From Zea mays (lineage: Eukaryota > Streptophyta > Magnoliopsida > Poales > Poaceae), in NCBI RefSeq assembly GCF_902167145.1, contig NC_050097.1, forward strand, positions 147,585,982-147,649,981: DNA of 64,000 nucleotides. The letters are read 5' to 3'. Each line of letters begins with the position of its first letter. The stretch's first letter is position 1. The notes under the pieces were generated by a model. It had not been told where the DNA came from. It worked only from the letters and a program-made list of their open reading frames with translations, and did not search any database. The position numbers and the translations under genes are program-made. Below, piece after piece: positions 1 to 10,710 of the stretch.

Positions 1-2
1 AT

Positions 3-653
3 CTTAAGGTAGCTATGCGCGATAGATTTGTTCCCCCATCTTATCATAGAGACTTGCGTAAGAAATTGATGCGTTTAGAGCAAGGGGATAAATCTGTTCA
101 AGATTATTTTGTTGAGCTTCAGAAGGGATTGCAGCATTGTGGGATAGTAGAGGGACATGAGGACGATCTTTGTCATTTTTATTCAGGTTTGCGGCATGAC
201 ATTCAGGACATTGTAGATTACAAAGAATTTAACATTGTCAACAAGTTGTTCCAGTTTGCTATGCTTGCAGAGAAGGAATTGCAGGGACGCCAACATCGAC
301 CTAGGGCTACTTTTGGCGCCTCCTCTGCATCACAGACGCACACACCTGCCTCGAGTCATACTCCCTCGACACCTGCTGCACATGTTGGTAACCTTCCTTT
401 GCAGGTACCCGCCAAGAAACAGAATTCACCAGCACCGGCAGCACCTTCTAGTGGTCGTTCTTCGGGTATTGTTTGCCACCGCTGTCATGGGATTGGTCAC
501 GTGAAGAAGGATTGCCCGAGTCAGCAAACATACATTGCTACGGATGATGACTACATTAGGGCTTCCGACGGTGAGGGTGACGATGATGACTCCAGTGATG
601 TTGCTGCTAATGATGATGCCATGCTTGGTGCTGATGCTACGGTGAACCTTTGA
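3..653 (+). pseudogene. gag: H gag (capsid/nucleocapsid), 5' partial
   Basis: The frame is open from the first bases of the window, so the Met at position 15 is internal and the real start lies to the left. The N-terminal part is a retrotransposon Gag domain with the FVPPSY, SVQDYF and DIQDIVDYKE signatures of grass chromoviruses. A CCHC zinc knuckle, CHRCHGIGHVKKDC, lies near residues 153-166 and should bind the genomic RNA. An acidic tail follows. A TGA at 651-653 interrupts the frame, but the same frame continues at 654 into the protease, so this was one Gag-Pol polyprotein broken by a single stop. Confidence 0.8.
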
Positions 654-659
654 AGCATC

Positions 660-1316
660 ATGGTGCAACGTGTTCTTAGTTCTCAGCCTAAATCATCAGA
701 GAAGCAGCAACGCCATAATTTGTTCCAGACTTTCTTCTCCATCAAGAATCGGCGTGCACGTGTTATTATTGATGGTGGAAGCTGCAATAATTTGGTGAGT
801 TCAGATTTGGTCAAGAAGCTTGGCCTGACCACACGTCCACGGCCACATCCATACCACATTCAGTGGATCAATGATTTAGGCAAGGTTAAGGTAACACACA
901 TGGTACGAGTGTATTTCTCCATTGGTATGTATTCTGATTATGCGGATTGCGATGTAGTACCTATGGAAGCTTGTTCTCTTTTGTTGGGTAGACCTTGGGA
1001 ATATGATACTGATGCATGTCACCATGGTAGGAGTAATACATACACTTTTAGGCATAAAGATAAAAATATTACTTTGCTACCTTTGACTCTTACTGAAATT
1101 GTACAAGCTGATAAAGATAGAGCTGCAAGTACCCATAAGGAACCAACTAATGAGACAGAAATTCAGCAACAAATTAAATTGAAAGCTCATGTCATGCTTG
1201 CTACTAAATCCGATCTTCTTGAAACTCATGCTACTGATGCTTGTTGCTATGTCTTGTTTGCAAAGATGCTTTCTTTTCTATTGATGATACTGCTAGCACT
1301 TTGCCTGCATCTGTGA
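660..1316 (+). pseudogene. pro: H aspartic protease region of Gag-Pol
   Basis: In the same frame as the upstream gag, separated from it only by the TGA at 651-653. It shows a retropepsin-like segment, IIDGGSCNNLVSSDLVKKLG, in which the usual D-T/S-G triad reads DGG as in many plant chromoviruses. The conserved LLLGRPWEYD segment follows. Near 1240-1255 the frame shifts by one base and the downstream pol sequence continues in another frame; the tail after that point in this frame is not genuine. Non-functional. Confidence 0.75.
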
Positions 1317-1686
1317 CTAACCTTTTGCAGCAGTTCCGAGATGTTTTTCCCTCTGAGTTACCTCCAGGACTTCCTCCCATTCGTGGGATTGAGCACCAGA
1401 TTGATTTGATTCCTGGAGCGAGCTTGCTCAACCGTGCTGCTGGACCATTTAAAATTTCAAATTTAAAGCCATATTTGGGAAAGAAGATGAGCTTGAGTCG
1501 AGGGTGACTCCACTTCAAGAGGGGGAGGATGATGAGGATATGGATGTGTTTCCCTCTAAGATACCCCCTGGATTACCACCTGAGTTGCCTCCAGATTTTT
1601 GGGTTAGTCCCACCTTTAACATTTCAGATTTGAAGCCATATATGGGTGACGAAGATGAGATCGAGTCGAGGAGGACTCCAATTTAA
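1241..1686 (+). pseudogene. H collapsed pol: RT start fused to polyprotein C-terminus, then a second C-terminal copy
   Basis: The RT N-terminal motif FPSELPPGLPPIRGIEHQID is read from about 1340. At about 1440 it jumps directly to the polyprotein C-terminus (FKISNLKPYLG), deleting nearly all of RT, RNase H and integrase. After a short acidic EGEDDED stretch (1525-1545) a second, diverged cassette follows: FPSKIPPGLPPELPP, then FNISDLKPYMGDEDEIES, then TAA at 1684-1686. The doubling of the PPGLPP and LKPY modules suggests repeated template switching or unequal recombination between short repeats. Confidence 0.65.
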
Positions 1687-2600
1687 GAGGAGGAGGATGA
1701 TGAGGACATCACTTCTATGCATACAATGAATGGACCGATAACACAATCGTGTGCACGACAGCTAAATCTCCAGGTACGTTCTACCCTAGTCAATTGTGTT
1801 TCAGAGCTTACGCTTGGGGCCATGGATGTTTTGATGATTAGGAACCTTGGAGAGGACCAGCAAGGACTTGGGAAAGGCCTAGGTGTTGAGGAGGAGCAGC
1901 AAGGGCGCAACAACAGGAAGGAGATCAAGTCCGACTCGGCTGCGACTCCATCTCGGGTTTTAGGACCAGTCTGCACTAAAATGGACGCCCAAGATGCATC
2001 CGGACTCCGATTGTGACAGACTTGATATGGTTGGAAAGATAAGGAGATTATCTAACCAACCCAACTGGTTCCACCCTAAAAATTGTCCGGAGTCAACAGG
2101 AATCGTCGAAACAAGTTAGCATTCAAATTCTGTTTTGGTGCTGCGACACCGTCTATTGGGCCGTGTATCACGTCGGAGCCCATTAGGGGCGAGTCCAGGG
2201 GTCACGCACGCCCTAATACTCTATTTATTCAGCAGCCACCGCCACATTAGGGTTGGGTTTTGCTTAAGTTTAGATCTGTCGAGAACAGTCGTCGTAGATC
2301 GGTTTGTGAGACCCTAACTTGTGAGCTTAATCATTCATTCACAATATTCTAGATTGTGTTCTTTCTTGTTCTTGCTTGTGTCTTCGATTCTCAGGCAGGA
2401 ATTAGCCCTCGTGGTGAGGTCAATCGCGCAGTGCACGGTTGATAACTAGAGAAGTGGTGCTGCGATTGCGGGGTTCTAGTCGTGTTGATTGGAAGCCGGA
2501 TTGTTTGTGTGACATCTCCACCAAATTGGTAGTTATCTTCACCTGACGGAAGATCGGGCACCCCGTTCCTATCACTAACAAAAAAATCCACTGTCCTACT
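1684..2600 (+). repeat. H 3' polypurine tract and probable 3' LTR (boundaries approximate)
   Basis: A purine run at about 1685-1698 (aagaggaggaggatgatgag) follows the last coding motif and fits a polypurine tract, so the LTR probably starts near 1697. The sequence holds a TATA-like ctctatttattc at about 2219-2230 and T-rich R/U5-like DNA downstream. No second LTR copy is in the window, so the end cannot be fixed; a CA about 2571 and another about 2706 are candidates. No other gene is seen here. Confidence 0.5.
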
Positions 2601-2689
2601 GGTGAATGCTTCCCAAAAATTCAAAACCCCCAAAGCGCATCACCCGAGAGAAAAAACAAAGAAAGAATGACCTCCAACTTCTCTTCTTT

Positions 2690-3070
2690 GCAAACCGGGT
2701 ATCACACTTATTCTATGGTGAGGACAAGGGCCATACTACAAGAATGTGCCAAATCACTATTCTGAAGCAAAAGGAGATAGCAGAAGCCAAAGCTCGGTAG
2801 AATCAGCTGAAGCAGGTCTTGCACACTACTTCGTGCCACTCTCCCTACATACCAGAATATGTGGTCAATCATCCTGCAGCTTTTGTTACTTCGGCTAGCC
2901 ATTCACAGGCTTCTTGGCCTCAGCTCCCGCCACCACCACTGCAACCTACCTATTCCCGAAGCCAGCAGCCAGAAGGGCGCCAGCACTCTCAACAGCAACG
3001 TGAATTCAGGGAGGAATCCGAAGCTCGTACAGTCAACAGTACTGTGCCAGAATCAAAGCACATATATTGA
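2690..3070 (+). pseudogene. gag: A gag C-terminus (zinc-knuckle region)
   Basis: The translated segment FYGEDKGHTTRMC and the following KQKEIAEA stretch align by eye with the gag end of element B (62560-62948), including the final VPESKHIY before TGA at 3068-3070. A stop (TAG) lies at about 2798-2800. The zinc knuckle is broken: both N-terminal cysteines present in B (CLFC) are absent, the second being Tyr. The frame ends exactly where protease should begin in a normal Gag-Pol, and no pol follows. The left side is cut by element H. Confidence 0.7.
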
Positions 3071-3215
3071 GCGATATTCTGCCTTTGAAATACTTTTATG
3101 TTCTATGTCATTTTGTTCTTTTTTAAATAAGGAACAAGCAATGTAAATTTAGTTTCAATTTTTTGTAACGATTTTGCTTCTATCAGAATGGAATATATCT
3201 TCTTCACAGACTTAC

Positions 3216-3545
3216 GAAGCTCAAAAGTCATTTCTAAGGGAATGCAGAGCTAAAATTGCCGAAGCTACAGAAAGTCGTTCCTAAGGGAGCGCAGCGTAAG
3301 TTTTCTGCTCAAAAGTCGTTCCAAAGGGAATGTAGAGCCAAATACCGCTGAAATATAAGGCGAAAAAGTTCCAAAGTCGTTCCTAAGGGGATGCAGATTA
3401 TATACCACCGAAATAGAAGGCGAAGAAGTTCAAAAGACGTTCCTAAGGGGATGCAGAACTTACACAAAAAAATAAACGGTGAACACCGAAAAATAAATGG
3501 TGAAGAAGGCTCCAAAGTCGTTCCTAAGGGAATGCAGAGCTTGTG
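3216..3545 (+). repeat. A structured ~60-bp tandem repeats between gag and the antisense gene
   Basis: Five to six imperfect units each contain a core like gtcgttcctaaggggatgca flanked by complementary arms, for example AAGTTC (3426-3431) with GAACTT (3456-3461). A second small hairpin links units, for example CACC with GGTG around 3485-3501 and CGGTG with CACCG around 3477-3488. The same repeats occur in elements C (27961-28200) and B (63110-63372), with compensated base changes in the stems. Confidence 0.8.
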
Positions 3546-4040
3546 TGTTTCAGTGTGGGCATGTGGGTATGTGTCTTCGACATCCTCATCATTTTGCATC
3601 ATATCATCACATCACTTCGCATAACATCACATCATACATCATATTGCATCAATGACATGAATTGAATACGAAGTCGATCTTTGGAGAATGCTTCGTAAAA
3701 ATGAAAGTGTGCTAAGGCACGAAGTAAGCTTCGAGAAATACAGTTTCATCAACCTTGTTACAAAAGAGGGGATCCCTTTTTGCGAAGCATGGATATTTTT
3801 GTGAAGCATGGATCTTTTTCTTTACGAAGCATGAAAAGAAGGGAAGGTGTTTTTTCGCCGAAGGCTCAAAAACGGTATGTATTTAAAGTTTCATGCATTG
3901 CAAAGAAATGAATTACAATAATTTACATTTTCGATTCAAAGCTATACACATCAAATATTACAATCTTGTTACAATAAAGGTACAATGTCCATTCTAGTGT
4001 TTCATACATTGACCATCTCAAAATGCTTTTACAATAAGTG
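3546..4040 (+). other. A spacer without a gene
   Basis: AT-rich DNA downstream of the hairpin repeats and just beyond the stop codon of the antisense gene. It holds short catcaca/atcatc repeats (about 3585-3655) and cttcg/cgaag-rich stretches. It probably carries the 3' untranslated region and polyadenylation site of the antisense transcript. No coding frame is supported. Confidence 0.4.
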
Positions 4041-7000
4041 CTATTCCTCTTTAAGGACTTTCTCTGCAACTTCGTGCAGTAATTTGTTAATAACTTCATC
4101 AACAACGGATTCAGCCATGTTTATATTGTCCAGCGCTTCCTTCATTTCTGGATCCGCTAGGGGATTGAATGGTTCTGGCGGCGGAGATAATTCAGCTGAA
4201 GTAGGAAAAGTTAATCAGTCCGAAGCAACAAAAATAAATGCCGAAGCTAAAAGACAAAAAGAAATACCTATACGTTTTTCACGCTCTGCAGCTTCTTCAA
4301 CTCGCCTTGCTTCTGCTCGGGCGTCATGGGTATCTTTTTCACATTTCTTTATAATTTCATGGGCCATCTCTCGGCCACCATTCACCCAGACATCATTGAA
4401 AAATTTCCCGCCCATCAAGGTTGCTTCAGCTGAAGGATCCCTCGTATCATTTATGGAGAAGGCAGCTTCGGTCTGGGCCATGATTTTAATATGGTCGCAT
4501 CCTGCCTTCTCCAAGATAGCTGAAATTCCCCGCGCACCGGAAAATGCACAAACATCCCCGTGATCACTTAAAATTTCTTTGAAGGTCTCGGCCTCCCCAC
4601 TTATCCATTCAATAACGCCTTCGGGTCGCCTCGTATGAAGTTTTCTTTGGTAGAGTAGGCACCCACGTTGGCGAAACTAGCTTTTATTTTCTTCACACAG
4701 TCCAAGGATTTTTTTAAAACATCTTTCCTTGGATGTGCGAAGTTCTTCAACATTTTTCTCTAAATGATTTTTCCAATATTCACTGATTTCTCGGTTGGCT
4801 TCTGCGAGTGCGCATTTTTCTTTAGTTTCGGCCAGTTGCCTCCGAAGGTCTTCAATTTCAATCTTTTGGGCTCCAGCCTGAGCTTTGAAGCTAGCTTCAT
4901 CTTCTTTGACTTTGTTAACCAGAGAAATTAAGATTTTGTCTTTTTCAAGACCTTTGTTTCTCAATTCAATCACCTCTGAACGAAGGTTGTTCAGAGCCAT
5001 CGTATAACTTTCATCTTCAATATTTTTCTGTGCCCTAAGCGCATTGCTAAGAATTAAGCCCTGCAAGAGGAGGACATAATTGAGTATAGCAAATAAAATA
5101 CTTCATCTTCAAATTCAAAGTTAACTTCCATACCTTTATGCTATTGTATGACAGGCTGTCTGCAAGATCATCCTTCGACAAAATTGAAAGGCCGTCTTCT
5201 AGCTTCAGGAATTTGATGCTTCTACCTATCTCCCGGCAAACGGATATTTCTTTGTTGTCCGGGAGACAGTATAAGAAACCATCTTCACTGCTTCCATTAA
5301 AAACCAAGGCACCCTTCGAATATTTCAATTTTCGCGCATAATGCCTGGCTTTCAAAATTTCTTCTTCGGACAAATTCTTCCCCGAAGCGTGTCGAAAGAT
5401 GTAGTCGACATTTTCGATTAAAGCTTCGGGGCAGGAATCTCAATCTTTTTCAGAGCAGTTTGCTTTGTCGCCTTTTCTTCAGGTGCGGCAGGCTCTATAA
5501 TGGTGGGCACTGAAGGCCCAGCTTCGGTTTCAGCTTGAACTTGTGTAGCTTCGGTTTCTGCTTGCCCATTTTCGGTTTCGGCCTGCAATCTGGCTTCAGT
5601 TGGAACGACTTTCTTTGCAGGAGTAGGGCTCAGTGCCTTTGTAGTCTCCAGTACAGCATCTAGCACGTTAGCCATTCTCCTCCTCTTGGGAGTTGCGGCA
5701 GAAGTTTTTTGCACCTTCAGCAAACCTGCCGGTCCCAGTGGACTAAGGATTTCTGGTATTTTTGTCACTTTTTCCACCTGTGGCTCTTTGGCCTTATTAT
5801 CTTCTGCCTTGGCTGGCTCAACTGTAGTTATCTTCGGTACTACGCTCGGCTCTACAGCGCTATGCATAATTGAAACACTTTCTTTTGCTTTGGCAGCTGA
5901 AGAAGTACCTTCGTCAAATTCAGGAATCACGACTGGTTCAATGTAACGCGGCCGGTGAGTCAGAACCTTCATCTTCTTGCTCTTCGGCTCAGCTGTGATG
6001 GCCGAAGCAGCAATCTTTCCCGAAGTAGTAATCTTTCTCTTTAACCCTCGTCCTCGCAGCGGGTAGCAATAGTCAGGGTATACAAAGCCAATAGCATCAA
6101 ATACCCTATTCAATCTTTTCTTATTCCGATCCCCAAAAGCTGCGGACAAGGCATTGTCCTCGGCCTTGGAGTATGCCCCAAGTAGCTCGTCGCTAGTAGC
6201 TTCAATGCACTTCAGCCAGTCATCATTTGGCTCATCAAATTTATCCCCAAACCTGAAGGTATACTTTAGTCGGACCAGACCACCTTCGCTAGAATCGGTG
6301 GTAGTCTCCTTCGACATTTCCCAGCTTTCTACAAGCGGCCATACCATGAAGGCTATATGTTCTTGAATTAAATCTCTTGTGCCAATGAAGGAGCAAACAG
6401 TACTAAAGGCCATCTGACACACTTAGACAGTGTCATCAATTTCTACCTTCGGAGGCCGAAGCGGGACCATATGGGGCGCATGATGACTTCTTTGATGTCT
6501 TCTCTTGCCCTTAGATCATTCTTCACATAAAACCACTCTTCCATCCAGGCTCCGGGCCACCTCTTCCGAAAAGTTGGAACTGGGCAGCTTGCGTTGGGAC
6601 GAGCGATAAATCCATAACAACCGAAGTTGTTGTGGTACTGTTCTTTGCCAGTAGCCTTCATCTCATATAAGAGTCTGTGCATACTGCAGAAGCACTTCAC
6701 GCTTGGCTCTAGCCCCTGACTCCTCGCAGCCCAGACAAAAATCCCCATCCTCACTATAGCTTCGGGGGTGATCTGGTGAAGGAAGATCTGGAAGATCTTC
6801 AGCACTTCAACTACAAACTTGCTCAAGGGAAACAGGAGACCAGCCTTGAAAAAGTTTTGGAAAATAACAACCTCATCTTTCTTAGGGGCAGGGGCGGTGT
6901 TGTCTCCGCCAAATCTCACGATAGACATGTCTCGAAAATACCTTCCTCTCATGTTGTCAAGATGACTCTGTTTAATCATTGATTTTCCGAATATTGTATG

Positions 7001-7255
7001 GCTTGGGCGCCAGGGCCGATCTTCAGAATCTTCGTCTCCGCTTTCCACATCATAGCTATCGCTGTCACCAGTATCATCAGATAAACCTTCCAGTATCTCT
7101 TTAGTAATCTTCTCTATGTTTGTCTTTGCCATCGATTCAATAAATCCAGCAATATAAGGATCCGCAACCTTCTTCTCCTCAAACAGCTTCGTCTCTTCAG
7201 TCAGTTTCGTCTCCGCAACAACCTTCTTTTCCTTGGACATTTTTTCCTCAGACAT
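4041..7255 (-). pseudogene. A antisense gene: gypsy-type transposon domain protein with coiled coil, three-exon model, decayed
   Basis: Read on the minus strand from ATG at 7253-7255. Acidic N-terminus, then a region like the plant 'putative gypsy type transposon' domain (Transposase_28 family, PF04195; KDEVVIFQNFFKAGLLFP, then an NNFGCYGF segment), a Lys/Glu/Ala-rich middle and a C-terminal coiled coil. Introns inferred from GT..AG borders and agreement with element C: 5061-5133 and 4196-4273. The last exon, 4041-4195, ends KVLKEE then TAG at 4041-4043. It is broken by a frameshift plus stop at about 6423-6445, a frameshift near 5418, and frameshifts near 4680 and 4627. Its role is unknown; genes in this antisense position are known in Tat-lineage elements such as maize Grande. 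Confidence 0.75.
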
Positions 7256-7390
7256 GGTAAAAATGTGACTTTAAACCGAAGCTCAAGAAGCTTGAAAATC
7301 TAGCGAGAGCTAGTAATCAAGAGCTAAAAGTTTGAGAGAAATAGTGCAAATAGTAGAAACAATGTACCAAATGATGCCGGTGTGAGTTCA

Positions 7391-7400
7391 TATTTATACG
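7391..7400 (-). promoter_or_regulatory. TATA box of A's antisense gene
   Basis: On the minus strand this reads CGTATAAATA, about 136-145 bp upstream of the antisense ATG. The segment between TATA and ATG contains CTATTTGCACT, which element C also has between its antisense TATA and ATG. A separate internal minus-strand promoter is therefore likely. Confidence 0.6.
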
Positions 7401-7551
7401 CCTAGCACGCTGCAACTTGGAGGGCCCCGTCTGTCATTGATTGTTGTTATTCTAGCAAAGAGAAGGTGTTTTCGGACCTTCGGCTTAAGGCCTTCGTTCA
7501 CGTCGCAGTTTGAATTCGTTGTTATAACAAATTAATACTGCGAGGGGCTAT

Positions 7552-8224
7552 TGTTGGGGGCCTTCGTCTTCCGAAGGTCCTTAAAAACATGATTAACAGT
7601 GTTTCCCAAGCATAATATATATGCAGGAACCTTCGGATTCGGGATGAAGCTATATACGATATGGATAGCAGGGTCAGAACGAAGGCTGAACCAGCGCCGA
7701 AGCTATGCACAAGGGAGCTTCGGCTCAGTAGCAGAAAAAGGAACCGACTTAAGGAGGAAAAGGCTATCTAGTCCTCGATAGATTGTTCTTAATTCAATAG
7801 TAAACATGAAGGGCATAAATGTAATTTCACACAGGCTACATCCTGTGCCTATAAATAGATGAACAATACCCCCATACTGTTCACGTTGACTTGTACTCGC
7901 TCGTGCATCACGCTTGTACTTTTGCCTTCTGTCAAACCGAAGGTACACATGTAATTCAATATTGTTCTTATTTATTCATGATTATATAATAAAAGATATA
8001 TTAATGGTGTCATAAGATTATCCATGTTATTTCTTATGTTTCATATGCTTCGTCTTTCATTGATATATGTTGTGATGATGAAGGTACGTCCTTCATAACC
8101 TTCGTCCGAAGATCGTTATATTCTTAGGGAAATAATGCTTCGAAGGATGAAGGACATTAACCATTAACCTATTTTCGTGTTGCCTTGTTCTTAATTCATA
8201 GCATTTGAGAACAAGTCCCCAACA
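7552..8224 (+). repeat. A 3' LTR (673 bp)
   Basis: Starts TGTTGGGGGCC after the purine tract gcgaggggcta and ends CAAGTCCCCAACA. Inside are an inverted repeat CACAGG (7830-7835)/CCTGTG (7842-7847), a TATA box tataaa (7850-7855) and an imperfect palindrome gaacaatac/atactgttc just downstream. The U5 end is shared with elements B and C, while U3 resembles B and differs from C. The 5-bp sequence tagga follows, but the matching 5' site is outside the window. Confidence 0.9.
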
Positions 8225-8226
8225 TA

Positions 8227-8697
8227 GGATATTCCGATGCTGATTGGACAGGGTGTAAAATTGATAGAAAGAGCACATTAGGGACTTGTCAGTTTCTGGG
8301 GAGATCCCTGGTGTCTTGGGCTTCAAAGAAACAAAATTCTATAGCTCTTTCTACCATCAAAGCCGAGTATATTGTCGTAGGCCATTGTTGCGCACAATTG
8401 CTTTGGATGAGGCAAACCCTCAGGGACTATGGCTACAAATTGAGCAAAGTCTCTCTCCTATGTGATAATGAGAGTGCAATCTACATAGCGGATAATCCCG
8501 TTGAACACAGCAGCGCTAAGCACATAGCCATTCGGTATCACTTTTTGAGAGATCACCAACAAAGGGGGGACATCGAGATTGCTTATGTTAGTACAAAAGA
8601 ACAATTAGTCGATATCTTCACCAAACCTTTAGATGAGAAAACCTTTACCAAACTTAGGAATGAACTAAACATTCTTGATTCTCGGAATTTTGATTGA
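8227..8697 (+). pseudogene. D copia RNase H (C-terminus of pol)
   Basis: The frame is open from the A/D junction through TGA at 8695-8697. It carries the copia RNase H signatures YSDADWTGCKIDRKST, LGRSLVSWASKKQNSIALST, an E at the KAEYI motif, and KHIAIRYHFLRD to DIFTKPLDEK at the C-terminus. In a live element this domain degrades the RNA template during reverse transcription. Only the last ~156 residues are present because A interrupts the ORF upstream. No stop codons remain inside, so the fragment itself is well preserved. Confidence 0.85.
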
Positions 8698-9465
8698 CAC
8701 TTTGCACACATAGCTCATTTATATACCTCTGATCACTTCTCTTTTATATCTATGACTAATGTGTTTTCAAGTGTATTCCTATGCTAAGTCGTAGATTGAA
8801 TGGGAAATGGAGTCTTCGGCGAAGACAAGGCTTCCACTCCACTCTATCGGTATTATTTACCATTCGCCGTCACTCAGCACCGCTCTCCACTTTGGTATAA
8901 TCTTCAGTCTTATTACTCATACCAATGGGGAGAAAGTAAAAAGGGCTCTCAAAAGAATTCGTTTTTGGCGATAATGCCAAAGGGGGAGAAATATTAAGCC
9001 CAAAGCAAAAGGACTGCACCACCACCAATTTCAAAATTTTCAATTGATATATTTTAGTATATTTATCTTCAAAGATATTTCATTTGGTATCTAAATATTT
9101 TTTCAATTGGTAAAACCCTCTTGAACACTAAGAGGAGAATTTCTCCAGGGGGAGTTTCGTTTAAGTCCAAGGAAAAGCATGTGAAACAAGGGGAGAAAAT
9201 TTCAAATCTTGAAAATGCTTCTTGCGAATCTTATTCATATACCTTTGACTATTTGCAAAAAGACTTTGAAAAGATTTTCCAAAAAGAATTTGCAAAAAAA
9301 ACAAGTGGTGCAAATGTGGTCCAAAATGTTAAATATCAAATCAAACTTATACTTAGAAATGCTTTCATAACTTATGCACATCTGTCAAAATACAAACTAG
9401 TTACATTTCTACACTTTATATTTGCTTTGGTTTGTGTTGGCATCAATCACCAAAAAGGGGGAGAT
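8698..9465 (+). other. D non-coding region between pol and 3' LTR, with multiple polypurine boxes
   Basis: Several purine boxes (aaagggggagaaa near 8980, agggggag near 9148, aaggggagaaaa near 9190, and aaaaagggggaga next to the LTR at 9454-9464). Repeated polypurine tracts in this interval are typical of Sireviruses. Open frames here (for example 9121-9540) run into the LTR and show no recognisable domain; I do not call them genes. Confidence 0.6.
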
Positions 9466-10651
9466 AGAAAGGGAAATAGTCTCAACATTTCCTATAATCA
9501 ATTTTGGTGTTTGACGACCATCATAAACCTTGTGGACTAACCAGTTTGCCCAGTTGATCATTTCACAGGTGCATATGTTCATCTACAACTATTCTAAATC
9601 GACTGTCCGGAATACCTTAGATTATTCCGGATAGGAGAAGCTTTTTGGGAAAACAGACTAAGCGCGGACCGTCCGGGCCCTTGCGATGGACCGTCCGCGA
9701 CATCAAAGTGACCCTCGGACAGGAACACTGCAAAAACACAAGTCTACACTACGGACCATCCAATGGAGAAGCGAGCACCGTCCGAGACCAATCGCGGACC
9801 GTCCGGTCGGTGAAAATCAGAAAAACCTGAAGGCGACGGGTTCGGTAAAATGAATTTTAGCGTCCTTACGGACCGTTCGCGACTACTTTATCTGTCATCT
9901 AACGACGCATTTAATGCATAGTAGCTGTTGATATAGCCATTACTGCTGACCGTTGCGATTTTAGCCATTGATGTGCAGGGGCGGACCGTCCGGACCAGGG
10001 GCGCGGACCGTCCGCGGTCGACAGAAAAGGAGCAACGGCTAGGAAGTGGTTGGAGGCTATAAATACAACCCCAACCACCTCCATTCACTACACCCAAGCA
10101 CTCCAATCTTTCACATTCAATACAAGAGCTAGCAATCCATTCCAAGACACAATCAAAGCTTCCAATCTCTCCAAGTTCCACAATTGAGACAAGTGATCAT
10201 TAGTGATTAGTGACTTGAGAGAGAGTGATCCGTGTGTTATTTGTCGCTCTTGTCGCTTGGCTTTTGCAATTGTGATTTCTTCTTCCCCATTCTTTCTCTT
10301 GAAAACACTTGTAATCAAAGCAAGAGACACCAAGTGTGTGGTGGTTCTTGTGGGGTCTAAGTGACCCATTTGATTAAGGAGAAAGCTCGCTCGGTCTAAG
10401 TAACCGTTTGAGAGAGGGGAAGGGTTGAAAGAGACCCGGTCTTTGTGACCACCTCAACGGGGACTAGGTTCTTTGGAACCGAACCTCGGTAAAACAAATC
10501 ACCGTGTTCATCCGCTTTATTTCCTAGTTGATTTTTTCTCTCTCTCTTTCGGACTCCGATTTAATTCTAACGCTAACCCTGGCTTGTAGTGTGTGCTTAA
10601 CTTTGTAAATTTCAGATTTTGCCTATCCACCCCCCCTCTAGGCGACTTTCA
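9466..10651 (+). repeat. D 3' LTR (about 1186 bp)
   Basis: Begins agaaagggaaat (the canonical TG is AG here) after aaaaagggggagat and ends ggcgactttca. It holds many ggaccgtccg palindromes (9660-10020), a TATA box tataaata at 10058-10065 and R/U5 DNA. The reverse-oriented solo LTR at 42354-43629 is a second copy of the family. Confidence 0.85.
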
Positions 10652-10710
10652 CCTGGTCAACAAGATCTGAAGCTACGGAAGCACAAGATGGAGGGATCAT
10701 GATGTCGTCT

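Larger units (their letters stand above)
1..2600 (+). mobile_element. Element H: 3' part of a chromovirus-like Ty3/gypsy retrotransposon
   Basis: The stretch encodes a retrotransposon Gag with a zinc knuckle, an aspartic-protease-like segment, the first residues of reverse transcriptase and the extreme C-terminus of the polyprotein, followed by LTR-like DNA with a TATA-like box. Most of RT, RNase H and integrase is missing. The left end lies outside the window. On its right, gag sequence of Tat-type element A resumes near 2690-2707, so H was probably inserted into A's gag. The exact right boundary is not resolved; 2571-2706 are all possible. Lineage (CRM/Tekay-like chromovirus) is inferred from the Gag style and from a reading frame that appears to run into the 3' LTR. 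Confidence 0.75.
2690..8224 (+). mobile_element. Element A: gag-only Tat-lineage Ty3/gypsy retrotransposon, 5' part outside the window
   Basis: From left to right: the gag C-terminus (to 3070), a spacer with 60-bp hairpin repeats (3216-3545), an antisense spliced gene (7255 to 4041, minus), a polypurine tract (about 7539-7550) and a 3' LTR (7552-8224). No protease, RT or integrase lies between gag and the spacer, so this copy could not encode pol. Element B at the right edge has the same layout. A is inserted in the RNase H region of Sirevirus D, which resumes at 8225. The antisense gene is broken by several frameshifts, so this is an old copy. Confidence 0.8.
8225..10651 (+). mobile_element. 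Element D: 3' portion of a Sirevirus-type Ty1/copia retrotransposon
   Basis: Contains the RNase H end of pol (8227-8697), a long non-coding stretch with repeated polypurine boxes and a 3' LTR (9466-10651). Its left part is separated by insertion of A and lies outside the window. Immediately to the right the gag frame of Sirevirus E resumes (LVNKI-SYGSTRW region), so D is inserted in E's gag. Its LTR differs from E's and belongs to the same family as the solo LTR at 42354-43629. Confidence 0.85.

Noticed and set aside
4..14. cttaaggtagc at the window start resembles a conserved large-subunit rRNA motif.
   Set aside because: It is in frame with the Gag coding sequence and the following bases do not continue as rRNA. 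Chance match.
9121..9540. 139-codon frame downstream of D's pol.
   Set aside because: It crosses into the 3' LTR, has no recognised domain and overlaps polypurine boxes.
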